Part shown: positions 52,536 to 63,071 of the stretch, piece by piece
Position numbering within the stretch: the stretch's first letter is position 1
Layout of the letters: every line of letters begins with the position of its first letter
NCBI RefSeq assembly: GCF_002220865.2
Contig: NZ_NHRJ02000009.1
Location: forward strand, 62,278-126,277
Length of the DNA stretch: 64,000 nucleotides
Direction of reading: 5' to 3'
Source of the DNA: Paenibacillus xerothermodurans
GTDB lineage: Bacteria; Bacillota; Bacilli; Paenibacillales; NBRC-103111
Position numbers and translations under genes: made by a program
Notes under the pieces: generated by a model
What the model was told of the DNA's origin: nothing
The model's input: the letters and a program-made list of their open reading frames with translations, nothing else
The model's database searches: none

Positions 52536-53543
52536 TCAATTCTTGTTGCAAACCGTTTCCCTGACCACGATTTCATGGTTGAGTGTGATGTTATTTTGCA
52601 GCTTGTGTGGGTTTTCTATACGTTGAAACAGCAGAGATGCGGCCTGCTCCCCCAGCTCACGGATAGGCTGGGCCACCGTCGTTAACGCGGGCGTGACCAT
52701 TCGGGACACAGTTAAATCATCAAATCCCATGATCGAAATGTGGCGAGGCACCGACATTCCAGTACGCTGCACAAACGCCATTGCCCCAAGCGCCATCGAA
52801 TCACTGGCTGCAAACACGGCGGTGATATCCGGCATCATGCCGTATAACCTGCGCATTGCCTCATATCCGCTGTCAAAATGCAGATCGCCGAACACCACTC
52901 GATCCTCGCCGCATTCCAATTGATGCTTCAGCGCCGCTGCTCGGAAGCCGTCCAAACGGGGCTTGCCTGCAATGGGATCGCTAATGGGACCGCTGATCAT
53001 GCCGATTGATCTGTGTCCATTTTTCATAAGAAACACAGCGGCGTCGTAAGCGGCCTGATAATCATCCACCTTCACGTAAGGCAAATCGTATTCTTCGCTC
53101 TGCGTCGCGGCCAATACGACAGGAATGTTCAGGTCGGTAAAACTATCGTAGTAAGTTTTGGTAATAGGATCACTGGCGAAGATCATTCCGTCCACTTTCT
53201 TCTTCTTGAAATACGCCATATACTCCAAAAAACGGCCCTCGTCCTGATCGGTGTTGCAAATAATCATGTTATTCTTTTTGGCCCGGGCCACATCCTCCAT
53301 GCCGCGGAATAATTGGGCGTAAAAAGGATTCGATATATCCGGGATCATCGCTACGATGGTCATTGTCCTTTTGTCACGGAGACCGGAGGCGAACGGATTA
53401 GGCGTATACCCGAGCTCCTGGATGGCCTGCAGCACACGCTCCCTTTTTTCTTTACGAACCGCCAATGGATTGTTTACCACACGAGACACGGTTGATATGG
53501 ACACTTTCGCCCTGTTCGCTACATCATGAATGGTTGGACTCAT
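52536..53543 (-). CDS. LacI family transcriptional regulator
   Basis: A 335-residue repressor. The HTH is TIHDVANRAKVSISTVSRVVN, with hinge GYTPNPFASGLRDKRT, then a periplasmic-binding-protein-like core ending in GFDDLTVSRMVTPALTTV. I start at the ATG at 53543 with GGGAGAG upstream. Two palindromes of classic LacI geometry flank the gene, in front of the MFS and the alpha-glucosidase genes. Both probably respond to an alpha-glucoside. Confidence 0.93.
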   Translation of the reverse strand: MSPTIHDVANRAKVSISTVSRVVNNPLAVRKEKRERVLQAIQELGYTPNPFASGLRDKRTMTIVAMIPDISNPFYAQLFRGMEDVARAKKNNMIICNTDQDEGRFLEYMAYFKKKKVDGMIFASDPITKTYYDSFTDLNIPVVLAATQSEEYDLPYVKVDDYQAAYDAAVFLMKNGHRSIGMISGPISDPIAGKPRLDGFRAAALKHQLECGEDRVVFGDLHFDSGYEAMRRLYGMMPDITAVFAASDSMALGAMAFVQRTGMSVPRHISIMGFDDLTVSRMVTPALTTVAQPIRELGEQAASLLFQRIENPHKLQNNITLNHEIVVRETVCNKN

Positions 53544-53687
53544 AGACTGCACTCTCTCCCGGTAACAATTAGAAATCACCAACAAAGTATCCTATATCTC
53601 GTAAAAAAACAAGCCTACTTTACAATCGCTCAGCAATTCGGCAATAATAGATTAGTAGCTTACAGTCAGATTCCACACTGATTATTT

Positions 53688-53703
53688 TTGAAAAGCTTTT
53701 CAA
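53688..53703. promoter_or_regulatory. LacI-family operator before the alpha-glucosidase gene
   Basis: Perfect 16-bp palindrome TTGAAAAGCTTTTCAA, 25 bases before the GTG start. It matches the central 14 bases of the site at 52460. Confidence 0.82.
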
Positions 53704-53728
53704 CTTTTTTGATCATGGAGGTTACCGC

Positions 53729-55363
53729 GTGAAACGAGCATGGTGGAAAGAATCGGTTGTTTACCAAGTGTATTGGCGGAGTTTTTATGACACGGATGGA
53801 GATGGCTTTGGAGACTTGCAAGGCGTCATTCAAAAGCTTGATTATATTAAGGATCTTGGCATCGATGTAATCTGGTTGAACCCAGCGTATGAATCCCCTG
53901 ACAGAGACAACGGCTACGACATATCCAATTACTACGAAATTATGTCGAAGGCCGGATCGATGCAAGTGTGGGAGACCTTGCTGCAAGAGGTCCATAAACG
54001 TGGCATGAAACTGATTATGGATTTGGTGGTGAACCATACTTCCGATCAGCACCCCTGGTTTTTGGAGTCTCGTTCCTCGAAGGACAATCCGAAGCGGGAT
54101 TACTACATCTGGAAGGACCCGAAAGACGGTAAAGAACCGAACAATTGGAGGTCCTATTTTGCGCCGTCTACTTGGGAGCTCGATGAAACCACAGGACAGT
54201 ATTATTTCCATTCATTCGCTGTGGAGCAGCCGGATCTGAACTGGGAAAATCCTGAAGTGCGTGAAGCTATTTATGAAATGATGCGCTTTTGGCTGGACAA
54301 GGGAATCGACGGGTTCCGGATGGATGTCATCAATCTGCTGGCGAAACAAAAAGGATTCCCGGACTCCCCGACGCCTGAAACCATTAATTATCTCGGAAAC
54401 AATCCGGGTATCCATGAGTACCTGCAGGAAATGAACCAGAAAGTGTTGAGGCACTACGACATTATGACGGTGGGCGAAATTCCGTTTGTCACGCCGGAGG
54501 ATGGCTTGAAGTATGTTGGCGAGGACCGCGGAGAGCTTCATACTCTGTTTCATTTTGAAGTGGCCGATGACATGCCTGCCTGGGATATGATCCGTTACAA
54601 GGATATTCAAACGAGATGGTATGAAGGCCTTAAGGGCAGAGGCTGCAATTCCCAGTTTCTGAACAACCACGATCACACGCGGCAGGTTAGCCGTTACGGC
54701 AACGATAAAGCTTTTCGGGTTCAGTCGGCCAAGCTGCTTGCGACTATGGTACATACTCTGCCGGGCTTGCCCTACGTCTATCAAGGCGAGGAAATCGGCA
54801 TGACTGGCGTACGCTTCCCATCGATCGACGACTACAACGATATAGCGATGAAGAATCGTTATTATGAAGAGGTAGAAAAGGGTCGGGAGCCGCAGGAAGT
54901 GTTTGATAGCCTGCTGCCGCTCAGCCGCGATAATTCCCGTACGCCGATGCAGTGGGACGATTCGGAAAACGCAGGATTTACCACCGGCACCCCTTGGATC
55001 AAGGTGAACCCTAATTACAAGGAGATTAATGTCAAAAAGGATTTGAGCGACCCTCAGTCGGTATATGCATATTATCAACAGCTCATCGCGCTGCGGAAAC
55101 AAAACTTGGTCATGATCTATGGCGACTACAAGGATCTGTCTGCAGGCGATCCTCACCTGTATGCGTACACCCGTAGTCTAGACGGCGTGCGTTGGTTGAT
55201 CATACTCAATCATGCGGATCATGAGACGCAGTTCAATTTGCCTGACGGCTTCAATGATCAGCAAAAAGAACTCATTCTAGCCAACTATGCGGATGTGGAC
55301 GCCCAGGCGACACTAACCTCTGCTACGCTGAGACCACACGAAGCGCGTATTTATAAACTCTAA
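53729..55363 (+). CDS. Alpha-glucosidase of GH13 (oligo-1,6-glucosidase type)
   Basis: A cytosolic exo-acting glucosidase of 544 residues. VYQVYWRSFYDTDGDGFGDLQG and DVIWLNPAYESPDRDNGYDISNY open the barrel. GFRMDVINLL has the nucleophile Asp, VGEIPF the acid/base Glu and NNHDHTRQ the third Asp. The Val after the nucleophile is the residue linked to preference for alpha-1,6 bonds in isomaltases (maltases tend to have Ala or Thr), so isomaltose or similar is a reasonable guess. GTG start with GGAGG. Controlled by the adjacent LacI protein. Confidence 0.94.
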   Translation: MKRAWWKESVVYQVYWRSFYDTDGDGFGDLQGVIQKLDYIKDLGIDVIWLNPAYESPDRDNGYDISNYYEIMSKAGSMQVWETLLQEVHKRGMKLIMDLVVNHTSDQHPWFLESRSSKDNPKRDYYIWKDPKDGKEPNNWRSYFAPSTWELDETTGQYYFHSFAVEQPDLNWENPEVREAIYEMMRFWLDKGIDGFRMDVINLLAKQKGFPDSPTPETINYLGNNPGIHEYLQEMNQKVLRHYDIMTVGEIPFVTPEDGLKYVGEDRGELHTLFHFEVADDMPAWDMIRYKDIQTRWYEGLKGRGCNSQFLNNHDHTRQVSRYGNDKAFRVQSAKLLATMVHTLPGLPYVYQGEEIGMTGVRFPSIDDYNDIAMKNRYYEEVEKGREPQEVFDSLLPLSRDNSRTPMQWDDSENAGFTTGTPWIKVNPNYKEINVKKDLSDPQSVYAYYQQLIALRKQNLVMIYGDYKDLSAGDPHLYAYTRSLDGVRWLIILNHADHETQFNLPDGFNDQQKELILANYADVDAQATLTSATLRPHEARIYKL

Positions 55364-55378
55364 AATGCAAGCTGCTGC

Positions 55379-55412
55379 AAGATCTCTCTGCTTTCGCGGA
55401 GAGGTCTTTTTG
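55379..55412 (+). terminator. Terminator after the alpha-glucosidase gene
   Basis: Stem agatctctctgc/gcggagaggtct with a tttc loop, then five T. Confidence 0.8.
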
Positions 55413-55492
55413 GCGTTTAACGCCGCCCTTTTCATGTGTTTAAATATCCCTGTTCTGGAGCATTATATTGTACGGGAAAGAAAGGTGGCTAA

Positions 55493-57091
55493 ATGATGAT
55501 GGAGAACAATGAAAACCAGCAAAACAATCCACAAAACAATCAACAGCCCAACTACACCATACTCACCAACGGCCAGGGCCATCCCGTCTCGGACAATCAA
55601 AACATAAAGACAGTGGGGGCGCGGGGTCCCGGCACACTTGAGAACTACACGTTCATTGAAAAAATCACTCACTTTGACCGTGAGCGTATTCCGGAACGTG
55701 TTGTGCATGCGCGCGGTGCCGGTGCTCATGGCGTGTTCGAGGCCTATGGCAAGGTCGGAGACGAACCCATCTCCAAATATACCCGCGCCAAGCTGTTTCA
55801 GGAACCAGGTAAGCAAACTCCAGTGTTCGTTCGGTTGTCCACGGTCGTACATGGCGGAGCTTCGGCGGAGACCCTGCGCGATCCACGCGGCTTTGCCGTG
55901 AAGTTTTACACGGAAGACGGGAACTGGGACCTTGTAGGAAACAATCTAAAAATATTTTTCATAAGGGACCCAATGAAATTTCCGGACATGATCCATGCCT
56001 TCAAACCTGACCCTGTGACCAACGTGCAGGATATGGAACGCTTTTTTGACTTCATATCGTTGAGCCCGGAAGCCACTCACATGATTACCTTTCTGTTTTC
56101 GCCGTGGGGCATTCCGGCCAATTACCGGCAAATGCAGGGCTCCGGCGTGAACACATACAAATGGGTCGACCAGAACGGTGACTCGGTACTAGTGAAATAC
56201 CATTGGGAGCCTTTGAAACAAGGCATCAAGAATTTGCTCCAAAAAGAGGCTACACAAATCCAGGCCGTCAACCTCAACCACGCGACGGAGGATTTGTACC
56301 AAGCCATTGCCCGCGGCGATTTTCCGGAATGGGAATTAAACGTACAAATCATGAGTGACGATGAGCATCCGGAATTGGATTTCGACCCGCTGGATCCAAC
56401 CAAATTGTGGCCGAAGGATAAGTTCCCGTGGCTGCCGGTGGGTAAAATGACCTTGAACAGAAATCCGGTGGACTACTTCACCGAGGTTGAGCAAGCGGCA
56501 TTCGGCTCAGGCGTGTTGGTGGATGGATTGGATTTCTCAGATGACAAGCTGCTGCAGGGCAGAACGTTGTCTTACTCAGATACCCAGCGGTATCGGGTAG
56601 GCCCAAACTATCTGCAAATCCCCATCAACTCGCCGAAGAAACATGTCGCGACTAACCAGCACGGAGGACGTATGCGATACCGGCCTGACCGGCCGGTGGA
56701 TATCAATCCTCATGTAAATTATGAGCCTTCTTCACTGGGCGGCCTGCAGGAAGCTCCAAAAGAAGGCGCGGACCATCAGCCGCTCTATAACGCCCGGTTG
56801 GTACGTGAAGCCATCCCTCGGAGGAACGATTTCGGACAGGCCGGTGACACGTATCGTGAATTCGCTGAGTGGGAAAAAGAAGAGTTGATCTCCAACCTGG
56901 TCGACGCGCTCAAAAACTGCAAGGCGGACATCGTGCAAAGAATGATCAGCTACTTTACACAAGCAGATCCCGACTACGGCAGACGGGTTGCAGAAGGATT
57001 AGCGAAGGTCAACCCGACTGCGGGAGACCAGCTCACCGATCCAACGGTGGTAAAAGCGGAGCAAATGGGCCACTCGACGTGCGGCTACTAA
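55493..57091 (+). CDS. Monofunctional haem catalase
   Basis: Decomposes hydrogen peroxide to water and oxygen. 532 residues. The active-site His lies in [20 protein letters not shown], the distal Asn in [11 protein letters not shown], and the haem-ligand Tyr in [19 protein letters not shown]. An Asn/Gln-rich N-terminal tail ([15 protein letters not shown]) is unusual but disordered tails occur in related small-subunit catalases. ATG with AAAGGTGG. It has its own terminator. I saw no convincing PerR box. Confidence 0.95.
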   Translation: MMMENNENQQNNPQNNQQPNYTILTNGQGHPVSDNQNIKTVGARGPGTLENYTFIEKITHFDRERIPERVVHARGAGAHGVFEAYGKVGDEPISKYTRAKLFQEPGKQTPVFVRLSTVVHGGASAETLRDPRGFAVKFYTEDGNWDLVGNNLKIFFIRDPMKFPDMIHAFKPDPVTNVQDMERFFDFISLSPEATHMITFLFSPWGIPANYRQMQGSGVNTYKWVDQNGDSVLVKYHWEPLKQGIKNLLQKEATQIQAVNLNHATEDLYQAIARGDFPEWELNVQIMSDDEHPELDFDPLDPTKLWPKDKFPWLPVGKMTLNRNPVDYFTEVEQAAFGSGVLVDGLDFSDDKLLQGRTLSYSDTQRYRVGPNYLQIPINSPKKHVATNQHGGRMRYRPDRPVDINPHVNYEPSSLGGLQEAPKEGADHQPLYNARLVREAIPRRNDFGQAGDTYREFAEWEKEELISNLVDALKNCKADIVQRMISYFTQADPDYGRRVAEGLAKVNPTAGDQLTDPTVVKAEQMGHSTCGY

Positions 57092-57143
57092 ACTGTCCTG
57101 CTCGTAGTGCCAGCATGCGGCCGCAGTATCAAAACGGCACGGG

Positions 57144-57178
57144 AAAAGCCGCAAACGCGATGTTTGCGGCTTTTTTTC
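57144..57178 (+). terminator. Terminator after catalase
   Basis: Perfect 12-bp stem aaagccgcaaac/gtttgcggcttt (57145-57156 and 57162-57173) followed by seven T. It also has A residues on the left and may serve the convergent chemoreceptor gene. Confidence 0.9.
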
Positions 57179-57184
57179 AGTATC

Positions 57185-58873
57185 TCATAGTTTGAATTTG
57201 CCAAGCGAGCGCTCCAGTACATCCGACACTTCCGTCAGCTCAGAGGACGACGACGCAATCTCTTCCATTGCCGCCAGCTGTTCCTGCGTAGATGCTGCGA
57301 CCTGCTGCGAGTTGGAATTTGTCACCTGTGCGATTTGTGCAATTTCCGTCACTGACGCCGTGATTTGCTCAACGCCGGCCGACATCTGCTCCGCCGTGGC
57401 TGCCATCTCTTCGATCTGCTCAGCGATCTGTGCGTTGCTCTTCACTATTTGCACGAAATTCCGGTCGGTTTCCTTGGTCAGCTCCAGACCGGTGTGCACT
57501 TCTTCTATGACCTGAGCCATGGCGTCTATCGAACGCTTCATATCTTTTTCGATGTCGGAGAGCAGATCCGCTATCTGGCCAGATGACTCTGCCGACTGCT
57601 CGGCCAGTCTTCTCACCTCAGTCGCTACTACGGCAAAACCCCGCCCGTGCTCGCCTGCTCTTGCCGCTTCAATGCCGGCATTCAATGCCAACAGGTTGGT
57701 TTGCGTAGCGATACCTCTGATGATGCCGAGCACGCCGGCGATCTCCTGCGATTTCCGCTCCAATGATTTAATCACACTATCCGTGTCTTGGACCGATTCA
57801 TGGATACTGTCCATCTGTTGAGCTGTTTTGTGTACATACTCACCACCAGTTTCCGCCTGCTGCTTGGAATAAAACGCAGACTCGGTGATGGTTGAGGCAT
57901 TTTCCGCGATCCGCTGTACGCCTACAGCAACCTCCTCCATAGCCCGCAAATTCTCTGCTGTGCTCTGGGTCTGACTGTCCGCTCCGCTTGCCACCTTGCC
58001 GATTGATGACACAATCTGCTTGGTTTGATTAGCGGTCTGCTCCGCGATCACCTGAAGCGTTTTCGTAGCAGCAACGACCTTGTCGGACGCACTAAGCCCT
58101 TGTTGTATTAGGTCTTGCAAGCTCTCTTTCATACTATTGAAGCTCAAGCCGAGCTTACCTATTTCATCCAGCGAATGATCGGTGATGACCGTGGTGAAAT
58201 CGCCCGCCCCCGCTTGTTCCATGGCTTCAGCTACGCGGCTGATTCTTGTTCTCATTTTACGTATGTACCAGACTATCACGGCGACCGAGACAACCATAGC
58301 GATCGAAAACACGTAGAAGAAGCTGCCGATAAACGATTGAATGATGCCATTGATGAGCTGCTGCGAAGCGCCAATATAAAGGATGCCGATGACTTCCCCG
58401 CTGGCGTTTTTGATTGGCTGATAGGCAGTTTGATATGTCTGCCCTACCACTAGTGCTTCACCATAATACTTTTCGCCTTTCTTTAGCACCACATCAGCAA
58501 CCTGCGCGGAAACTGCTGTGCCGATGGCTCGTTTTCCCTCGGTCAAGACGTTGGTGGTGACTCTTCTCTCGCCTTGGAAGATGGTCACCGTGTCTCCTGT
58601 GATCGTGCCAATCTCATCCACCAGATCGAAGTTTTCGTTAATTTTGGTGTTTCCTTTGTACATCTGACCGTCTTTGATTTGCCAGTCGCCGGGATATTTG
58701 TGTTGAATGAAGCCGGCGGTCAATTCGAGATCGCTTTTCGCCTTCTCCGTCGCAAAGGTCTCGATGCCGGTGCGCATATCACCTAGCACTTGATAAGCAA
58801 CCAACGCTGAAAAACTCAGCAGAATGCCGACAACGATCAAACAAATTTTTGTTGCAATACTCATACTGCGCAT
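57185..58873 (-). CDS. Methyl-accepting chemotaxis protein with Cache sensor
   Basis: A membrane chemoreceptor of 562 residues. TM1 (about 9-29); an extracellular Cache domain ([20 protein letters not shown] to [16 protein letters not shown]); TM2 (about 185-205); HAMP; a long helical signalling domain with the hairpin tip [37 protein letters not shown]. The Cache type (sCache_3-like) often binds small organic acids. No other chemotaxis gene is adjacent. Confidence 0.94.
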   Translation of the reverse strand: MRSMSIATKICLIVVGILLSFSALVAYQVLGDMRTGIETFATEKAKSDLELTAGFIQHKYPGDWQIKDGQMYKGNTKINENFDLVDEIGTITGDTVTIFQGERRVTTNVLTEGKRAIGTAVSAQVADVVLKKGEKYYGEALVVGQTYQTAYQPIKNASGEVIGILYIGASQQLINGIIQSFIGSFFYVFSIAMVVSVAVIVWYIRKMRTRISRVAEAMEQAGAGDFTTVITDHSLDEIGKLGLSFNSMKESLQDLIQQGLSASDKVVAATKTLQVIAEQTANQTKQIVSSIGKVASGADSQTQSTAENLRAMEEVAVGVQRIAENASTITESAFYSKQQAETGGEYVHKTAQQMDSIHESVQDTDSVIKSLERKSQEIAGVLGIIRGIATQTNLLALNAGIEAARAGEHGRGFAVVATEVRRLAEQSAESSGQIADLLSDIEKDMKRSIDAMAQVIEEVHTGLELTKETDRNFVQIVKSNAQIAEQIEEMAATAEQMSAGVEQITASVTEIAQIAQVTNSNSQQVAASTQEQLAAMEEIASSSSELTEVSDVLERSLGKFKL

Positions 58874-59159
58874 AGTGTTATAGCCTCTCTTTTATGATTG
58901 ATGTTGAGTCCATTCTATGTTTATCGGAAATCACGGCTGCTGAGTTTAGAGCTGCATGCTCGCGCGCAAAAGGGCATAGCATCGTCCGCAAAGGGGTGGC
59001 CATCTGTGCGCTGCAGCAAAAGGAAATCCTGGCGCCCAACCACTCAACGGTGACTCACCGCTGCCAACAGGGTTGTACACCCTGCCGCGTGTTCGATTTC
59101 TGTTCCGATCCAGTGTTTGATATAATAATCTCAACTGGTGAAAAGGAGCTGATGATCAG
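58874..59159. other. Intergenic region between chemoreceptor and reductase genes
   Basis: About 290 bases without a supported gene. A plus-strand open frame from 58894 runs into the reductase gene, but it has no ribosome site and resembles nothing I know. A TATAAT within tgatataataatc at about 59118 is the likely -10 of the reductase gene. Confidence 0.4.
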
Positions 59160-60095
59160 ATGTATCAAAAGGCACGACTGGGAAAAACCGATTTATACGT
59201 AAACAGAATCGGGCTTGGCGCCAACGCGGTTGGGGGACATAATCTGTTTCCGAACCTCAACGAAGAAACCGGTAAGGATGTAGTCCGCACGGCACTCGAC
59301 AATGGAATCAACTTCATTGATACGGCGTTCATTTACGGTCCTGAGCGCTCGGAACTGTTGATCGGCGAGGTGTTGAAGGAAAAAGGGAACCGACAGGACG
59401 TGGTTATTGCTACCAAAGCGGCACATAAATTGGTGAACGGTGAGGTTGTAATGGATAATTCTCCGGCTTTCCTGACGGAGTCGGTAAACAGCAGCTTACA
59501 GAGATTGCAAACCGATTATATTGATTTGTTTTACATACACTTCCCCGACGAAAACACTCCAAAAGACGAAGCGGTCGGCGCACTGAAAAAGTTGAAGGAC
59601 GCAGGCAAAATCAGAGCCATCGGCGTGTCTAACTTCTCGATAGATCAGCTGCAAGAAGCCAACAAAGACGGGCACGTTGACGTTCTGCAGAGTGAATACA
59701 ACTTGTTCAAACGCGACGTAGAGCAAGAGATTCTGCCTTACACGGAGAAGCATCAAATTTCGTTTGTTCCTTATTTCCCGTTGGCTGCGGGATTGTTAGG
59801 TGGCAAATACAATAAAGAGTCAAAGTTCGAGGACATCCGCGCAAAGAATCCGCTGTTTCAGGGAGAAGCTTTTGAGCGCAACTTGGACAAGGTAGAGCAA
59901 GTCCGTGAAATCGCCAATGCCAAAAATGCGGAAGTCGCCCATGTCGTGCTCGCTTGGTACCTCACCCGGCCGTCAATCGACGCGTTGATCCCAGGAGCGA
60001 AAAAGCCTGAGCAAGTGACGAACAACCTTAAAACGTTGGACGTGCAGCTAACGGCAGATGAAATTGATAAAATCGACCGGATATTTCGGTCCTAA
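59160..60095 (+). CDS. Aldo/keto reductase
   Basis: A 311-residue NADPH-dependent TIM-barrel reductase of the AKR11-12/YqkF-like group. [18 protein letters not shown] has the catalytic Asp and Tyr, ATKAAH the Lys, and [10 protein letters not shown] the His. [12 protein letters not shown] and [14 protein letters not shown] follow. ATG with AAAAGGAG. Substrate unknown. Confidence 0.93.
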   Translation: MYQKARLGKTDLYVNRIGLGANAVGGHNLFPNLNEETGKDVVRTALDNGINFIDTAFIYGPERSELLIGEVLKEKGNRQDVVIATKAAHKLVNGEVVMDNSPAFLTESVNSSLQRLQTDYIDLFYIHFPDENTPKDEAVGALKKLKDAGKIRAIGVSNFSIDQLQEANKDGHVDVLQSEYNLFKRDVEQEILPYTEKHQISFVPYFPLAAGLLGGKYNKESKFEDIRAKNPLFQGEAFERNLDKVEQVREIANAKNAEVAHVVLAWYLTRPSIDALIPGAKKPEQVTNNLKTLDVQLTADEIDKIDRIFRS

Positions 60096-60219
60096 GCTGG
60101 CGTAACGAAGCGCGGCTTACGCGGCACTGCCTGCGGTTGATCAATGCAACGCGGCACGCGCAGCGATGTGATGGAACTGCAGCTTGGCTGTCGTACGTCT
60201 GACACAGTACACATGTTTG

Positions 60220-60246
60220 AGGCATCCCGACGGGGGTGCCTTTTTC
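60220..60246 (+). terminator. Terminator after the aldo/keto reductase gene
   Basis: Stem aggcatcccg/cgggggtgcct with a one- to three-base loop, followed by TTTTTC. Confidence 0.8.
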
Positions 60247-60309
60247 ATTTAAGCGGTACAATCGCCCTTTGCTGTTTTTCGCGACGCTGCTTCTGGCGTA
60301 AAATCAATA

Positions 60310-60396
60310 AATCATACATGATCTTATTAAATCGTGTAACAACATGTTGCTATGTAAGCGTTTGTAATGTATGATTAAGAAAAATCATACATGATT
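60310..60396. promoter_or_regulatory. Three-copy operator cluster over a promoter (MHS/M24 operon)
   Basis: AATCATAC-ATGATC at 60310-60323, AATCATACATGATT at 60383-60396 (each a palindrome AATCAT-AC-ATGATT or nearly so) and an inverted half ATGTATGATT at 60367-60376. The last two form a perfect 10-bp inverted repeat six bases apart. The promoter TTGCTA (60347-60352), 17 bases, TATGAT (60370-60375) lies inside, so its -10 is part of a half-site. Repression by a GntR-like or similar dimer is likely; the regulator is not identified. Confidence 0.7.
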
Positions 60397-60417
60397 GGTA
60401 GGGAGATGAAAACTACA

Positions 60418-61785
60418 ATGGCCCTTTCAAAAAAAGAAATGCGCCAGGTTGCTGTGGCGAGCTTAATCGGATCAGCCATTGAGTGGTACGATTGGTTCCT
60501 GTACGGAACGGCCGCAGCTTTAGTGTTTAACACTCTGTTTTTCCCCGCTTATGACCCACTGGTCGGTACGTTGTTAGCGTTTGCAACTTTTGGTGCCGGG
60601 TTCCTGGCCCGACCGTTGGGTGGAATCATCTTCGGCTATTACGGAGATCGACTGGGGCGTAAAACAACCTTAATTGTTTGCCTTCTTCTGATGGGCATAG
60701 GTACGTTCACTATCGGGCTGCTTCCTTCCTATGAGCAGATTGGCGTTTGGGCTCCAATCCTGCTTGTAACGTTGCGAGTGATCCAAGGTATAGCGGTGGG
60801 AGGAGAATGGGGCGGCGCTGTCCTGCTGGCCATCGAGCATTCCCCGGAAGATAAACGTGGATTTTATGGCAGCTGGCCCCAGATGGGCGTGCCCGTGGGT
60901 CTGCTCCTCTCTACCGTTGTGTTTTCGGCATTCACGGCCCTTCCGCAGGATCAATTCATATCCTGGGGCTGGAGAATACCATTCCTGCTTAGCATACTGC
61001 TGATCGCAACCGGCTTGTTTATCCGCCTGAAGGTAATGGAAACGCCTGCATTCATTCAGGCCAAAGAAGCGGGTCATCATGCCAAAAACCCGCTGAAAGA
61101 AGTGCTCCGCACTTCAAAGAAAGATATACTGATAGCTTTAGGCTCCCGCTTCGCTAACGATGCGAGCTATTACATCTCTAACGTGTTTGTGCTCCTGTAC
61201 GCGACTAAGTATTTGTCACTGGATAAAACGTTGTTTTTGACCGGTGTGTCTGTGGGGGCTGTCGTTGAAATTTTCACGATTCCATTATTCGGCACCCTGT
61301 CGGACAAACTCGGCCGTAGGCCCGTCTTCATGGCCGGCTCATTATTCTTTATCTTGTTCTCATTCCCTTTCTTCTGGTTGGTCGAAACGCAAAATATGGC
61401 GCTGATATGGATTGGCCTGGTGTTGTGGATAGCAGTCGGCCATGGCGCGACATTCGCACCAATGTCCGCTTTCATAGCGGAACGCTTTGATACTAGCACC
61501 CGTTATACTGGGGCCTCGATCAGCTACCAGGTATCCGGGATTCTGATTGGAGGTCCGGCTCCGTTCCTGGCCACCGCCCTACTCACTTGGTCCGGGCATT
61601 ACTGGCCGATCGCCTTATTCATGATGATATTGGGTGTGATCAGTTTCATCTCAATCTATGTAGCCAGTGAAACCTACCGGAAAGACTTGAATATAACCAT
61701 GCGGCCAGACCAGAGTGCACACACGCCAGATCAAACTTTAGGCGCCCAAACTAACACAAAAACCAAAGGAGTGTCACGTTCATGA
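60418..61785 (+). CDS. MFS transporter, metabolite:H+ symporter (MHS) family
   Basis: Twelve-TM permease of about 455 residues. SAIEWYDWFLYGTAAALVF, RPLGGIIFGYYGDRLGRKTTL and IAVGGEWGGAVLLAIEHSP are the signatures of the MHS group, which carries shikimate, citrate, proline/betaine and similar organic acids. ATGs at 60391, 60406 and 60418 are possible; I chose the last, which has GGGAG 12 bases before it. Its stop overlaps the next gene as ATGA, so the two are translationally coupled. Confidence 0.9.
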   Translation: MALSKKEMRQVAVASLIGSAIEWYDWFLYGTAAALVFNTLFFPAYDPLVGTLLAFATFGAGFLARPLGGIIFGYYGDRLGRKTTLIVCLLLMGIGTFTIGLLPSYEQIGVWAPILLVTLRVIQGIAVGGEWGGAVLLAIEHSPEDKRGFYGSWPQMGVPVGLLLSTVVFSAFTALPQDQFISWGWRIPFLLSILLIATGLFIRLKVMETPAFIQAKEAGHHAKNPLKEVLRTSKKDILIALGSRFANDASYYISNVFVLLYATKYLSLDKTLFLTGVSVGAVVEIFTIPLFGTLSDKLGRRPVFMAGSLFFILFSFPFFWLVETQNMALIWIGLVLWIAVGHGATFAPMSAFIAERFDTSTRYTGASISYQVSGILIGGPAPFLATALLTWSGHYWPIALFMMILGVISFISIYVASETYRKDLNITMRPDQSAHTPDQTLGAQTNTKTKGVSRS

Positions 61786-62948
61786 ACACAAATTCGCTTG
61801 TCGCCTTGCACAGCTCAATGCCTGAAATTCCATTGGAAGAATATAAGGACCGTGTGCGCAGAACACAGGAGCAGATGCAAAAAGAAGGCTGCGACTTGAT
61901 CATCGCTTGGTCGGACAGCTACCGGATGAGCAATGTCCGCTGGTTGTCCAACTACCGCGCGTTCGACGGTATATTCCCTTATCCGGCCATCGTGATCGTT
62001 CCCGTAAAAGGAGATCCAATTTTGTTCGTAGAAAGCAGCTTAACCTCCATTGGCGGTGCGTCAGTGATCAAAGACGTCCGTGGAATCAGACAGGATCTCG
62101 GGCCTGTGCTCAAAGAGTACGCTGCGTCTGGTAACGTGTGTAAGGTAGGTATCGCCGGATATAAATATTTAGCCTTGGAATTCTGGGCTGTGATCCAACA
62201 ATCGCTGCCCGATATCGAAGTCGGGCCAACCAGCATCATCGACATCTTGAAATCGATTAAAAGCGAAACTGAGATTCGGAATATGAAGGTGGCCGGGTAT
62301 CTGGCGGATTTAGGCATCGCTGCAGTGAGAGAATCGGCAGAGGAAGGTGTCACCGAAAAGGAACTGGCAAAACAGGCCTACATGGCGATGTTCGGGCAAG
62401 GCTCCGATACCGTAGCATTCGACATCATGGTACAGACTGGCGAAAACTCATCCGATTTCTATCTTGCCCGGCCGACCGACCGCAAGCTGAGAAAAGGTGA
62501 TACGCTGCTGATCGACATGGGATGCCGTTATAACGGTTACGCCTCTGACATGGCTCGTGGCGCCACTTTCGGTCCCGTTTCGAAAGAAGCTCAAGCTATG
62601 TTCGATGCAGCACTCGAAGCATATGAGACAGGCTTCAAGTATCTGAAACCGGGTTTGACCGGTGAAGAAGCCAGCTATCCTGCCAACGAAGTGCTTGCGA
62701 AATACGGCTACATTCACTCCCCGGGGGAAGGCAGGGGCGTAGGCCATGGTCTCGGTATGGATCCGGAGGAAGAGCTGCCTATCCTCGCACCGGGAATGAC
62801 CTCCGTGCTGCAGGAAAATCAGACGCTGGCCTACGTTATCACACTGCTGATCCCCGGAGTCGGCGGACTGAGAATTGAGGACAGCGTGGTCATCCGGAAG
62901 GATGGAGCAGAATCTATGACAAATTATCCTTATCGTAATCATTGGTAA
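61782..62948 (+). CDS. M24 family metallopeptidase (Xaa-Pro dipeptidase/creatinase-like)
   Basis: A 388-residue pita-bread-fold hydrolase. The five metal ligands appear in LLIDMGCRYNGYASDMARGA (two Asp), GVGHGLGMDPEE (His), the Glu of the region before LLIPGVGGLRIEDSVV, and its Glu. The N-terminal domain is of creatinase type. Coupled to an organic-acid/zwitterion permease, it may hydrolyse an imported N-alkyl amino acid or dipeptide rather than act in general peptide turnover. SD AAAGGAGTG. Confidence 0.93.
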   Translation: MNTNSLVALHSSMPEIPLEEYKDRVRRTQEQMQKEGCDLIIAWSDSYRMSNVRWLSNYRAFDGIFPYPAIVIVPVKGDPILFVESSLTSIGGASVIKDVRGIRQDLGPVLKEYAASGNVCKVGIAGYKYLALEFWAVIQQSLPDIEVGPTSIIDILKSIKSETEIRNMKVAGYLADLGIAAVRESAEEGVTEKELAKQAYMAMFGQGSDTVAFDIMVQTGENSSDFYLARPTDRKLRKGDTLLIDMGCRYNGYASDMARGATFGPVSKEAQAMFDAALEAYETGFKYLKPGLTGEEASYPANEVLAKYGYIHSPGEGRGVGHGLGMDPEEELPILAPGMTSVLQENQTLAYVITLLIPGVGGLRIEDSVVIRKDGAESMTNYPYRNHW

Positions 62949-62978
62949 ATAACAGAGAGGCAACCATACACATTCATG

Positions 62979-63010
62979 AAAAGCGGTCATGTTTTTTGAT
63001 CGCTTTTACG
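62979..63010 (+). terminator. Terminator after the M24 gene
   Basis: Stem aaaagcg/cgctttt (62979-62985 and 63001-63007) with inner tca/tga pairing and a T-rich loop. Confidence 0.6.
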
Positions 63011-63071
63011 CATCGCATTAGCAATGCCCATTCAGCGATGCCTATTCATTCGAAGAAAAAGGAGCGGCAGC

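Noticed and set aside
57091-57190. PerR box near the catalase or dps promoters
   Set aside because: I looked for TTATAAT-n-ATTATAA patterns and found only partial matches.
58894-59202. Plus-strand open frame of 102 codons before the aldo/keto reductase gene
   Set aside because: It has no ribosome binding site, overlaps the reductase start by 43 bases and shows no recognisable motif.
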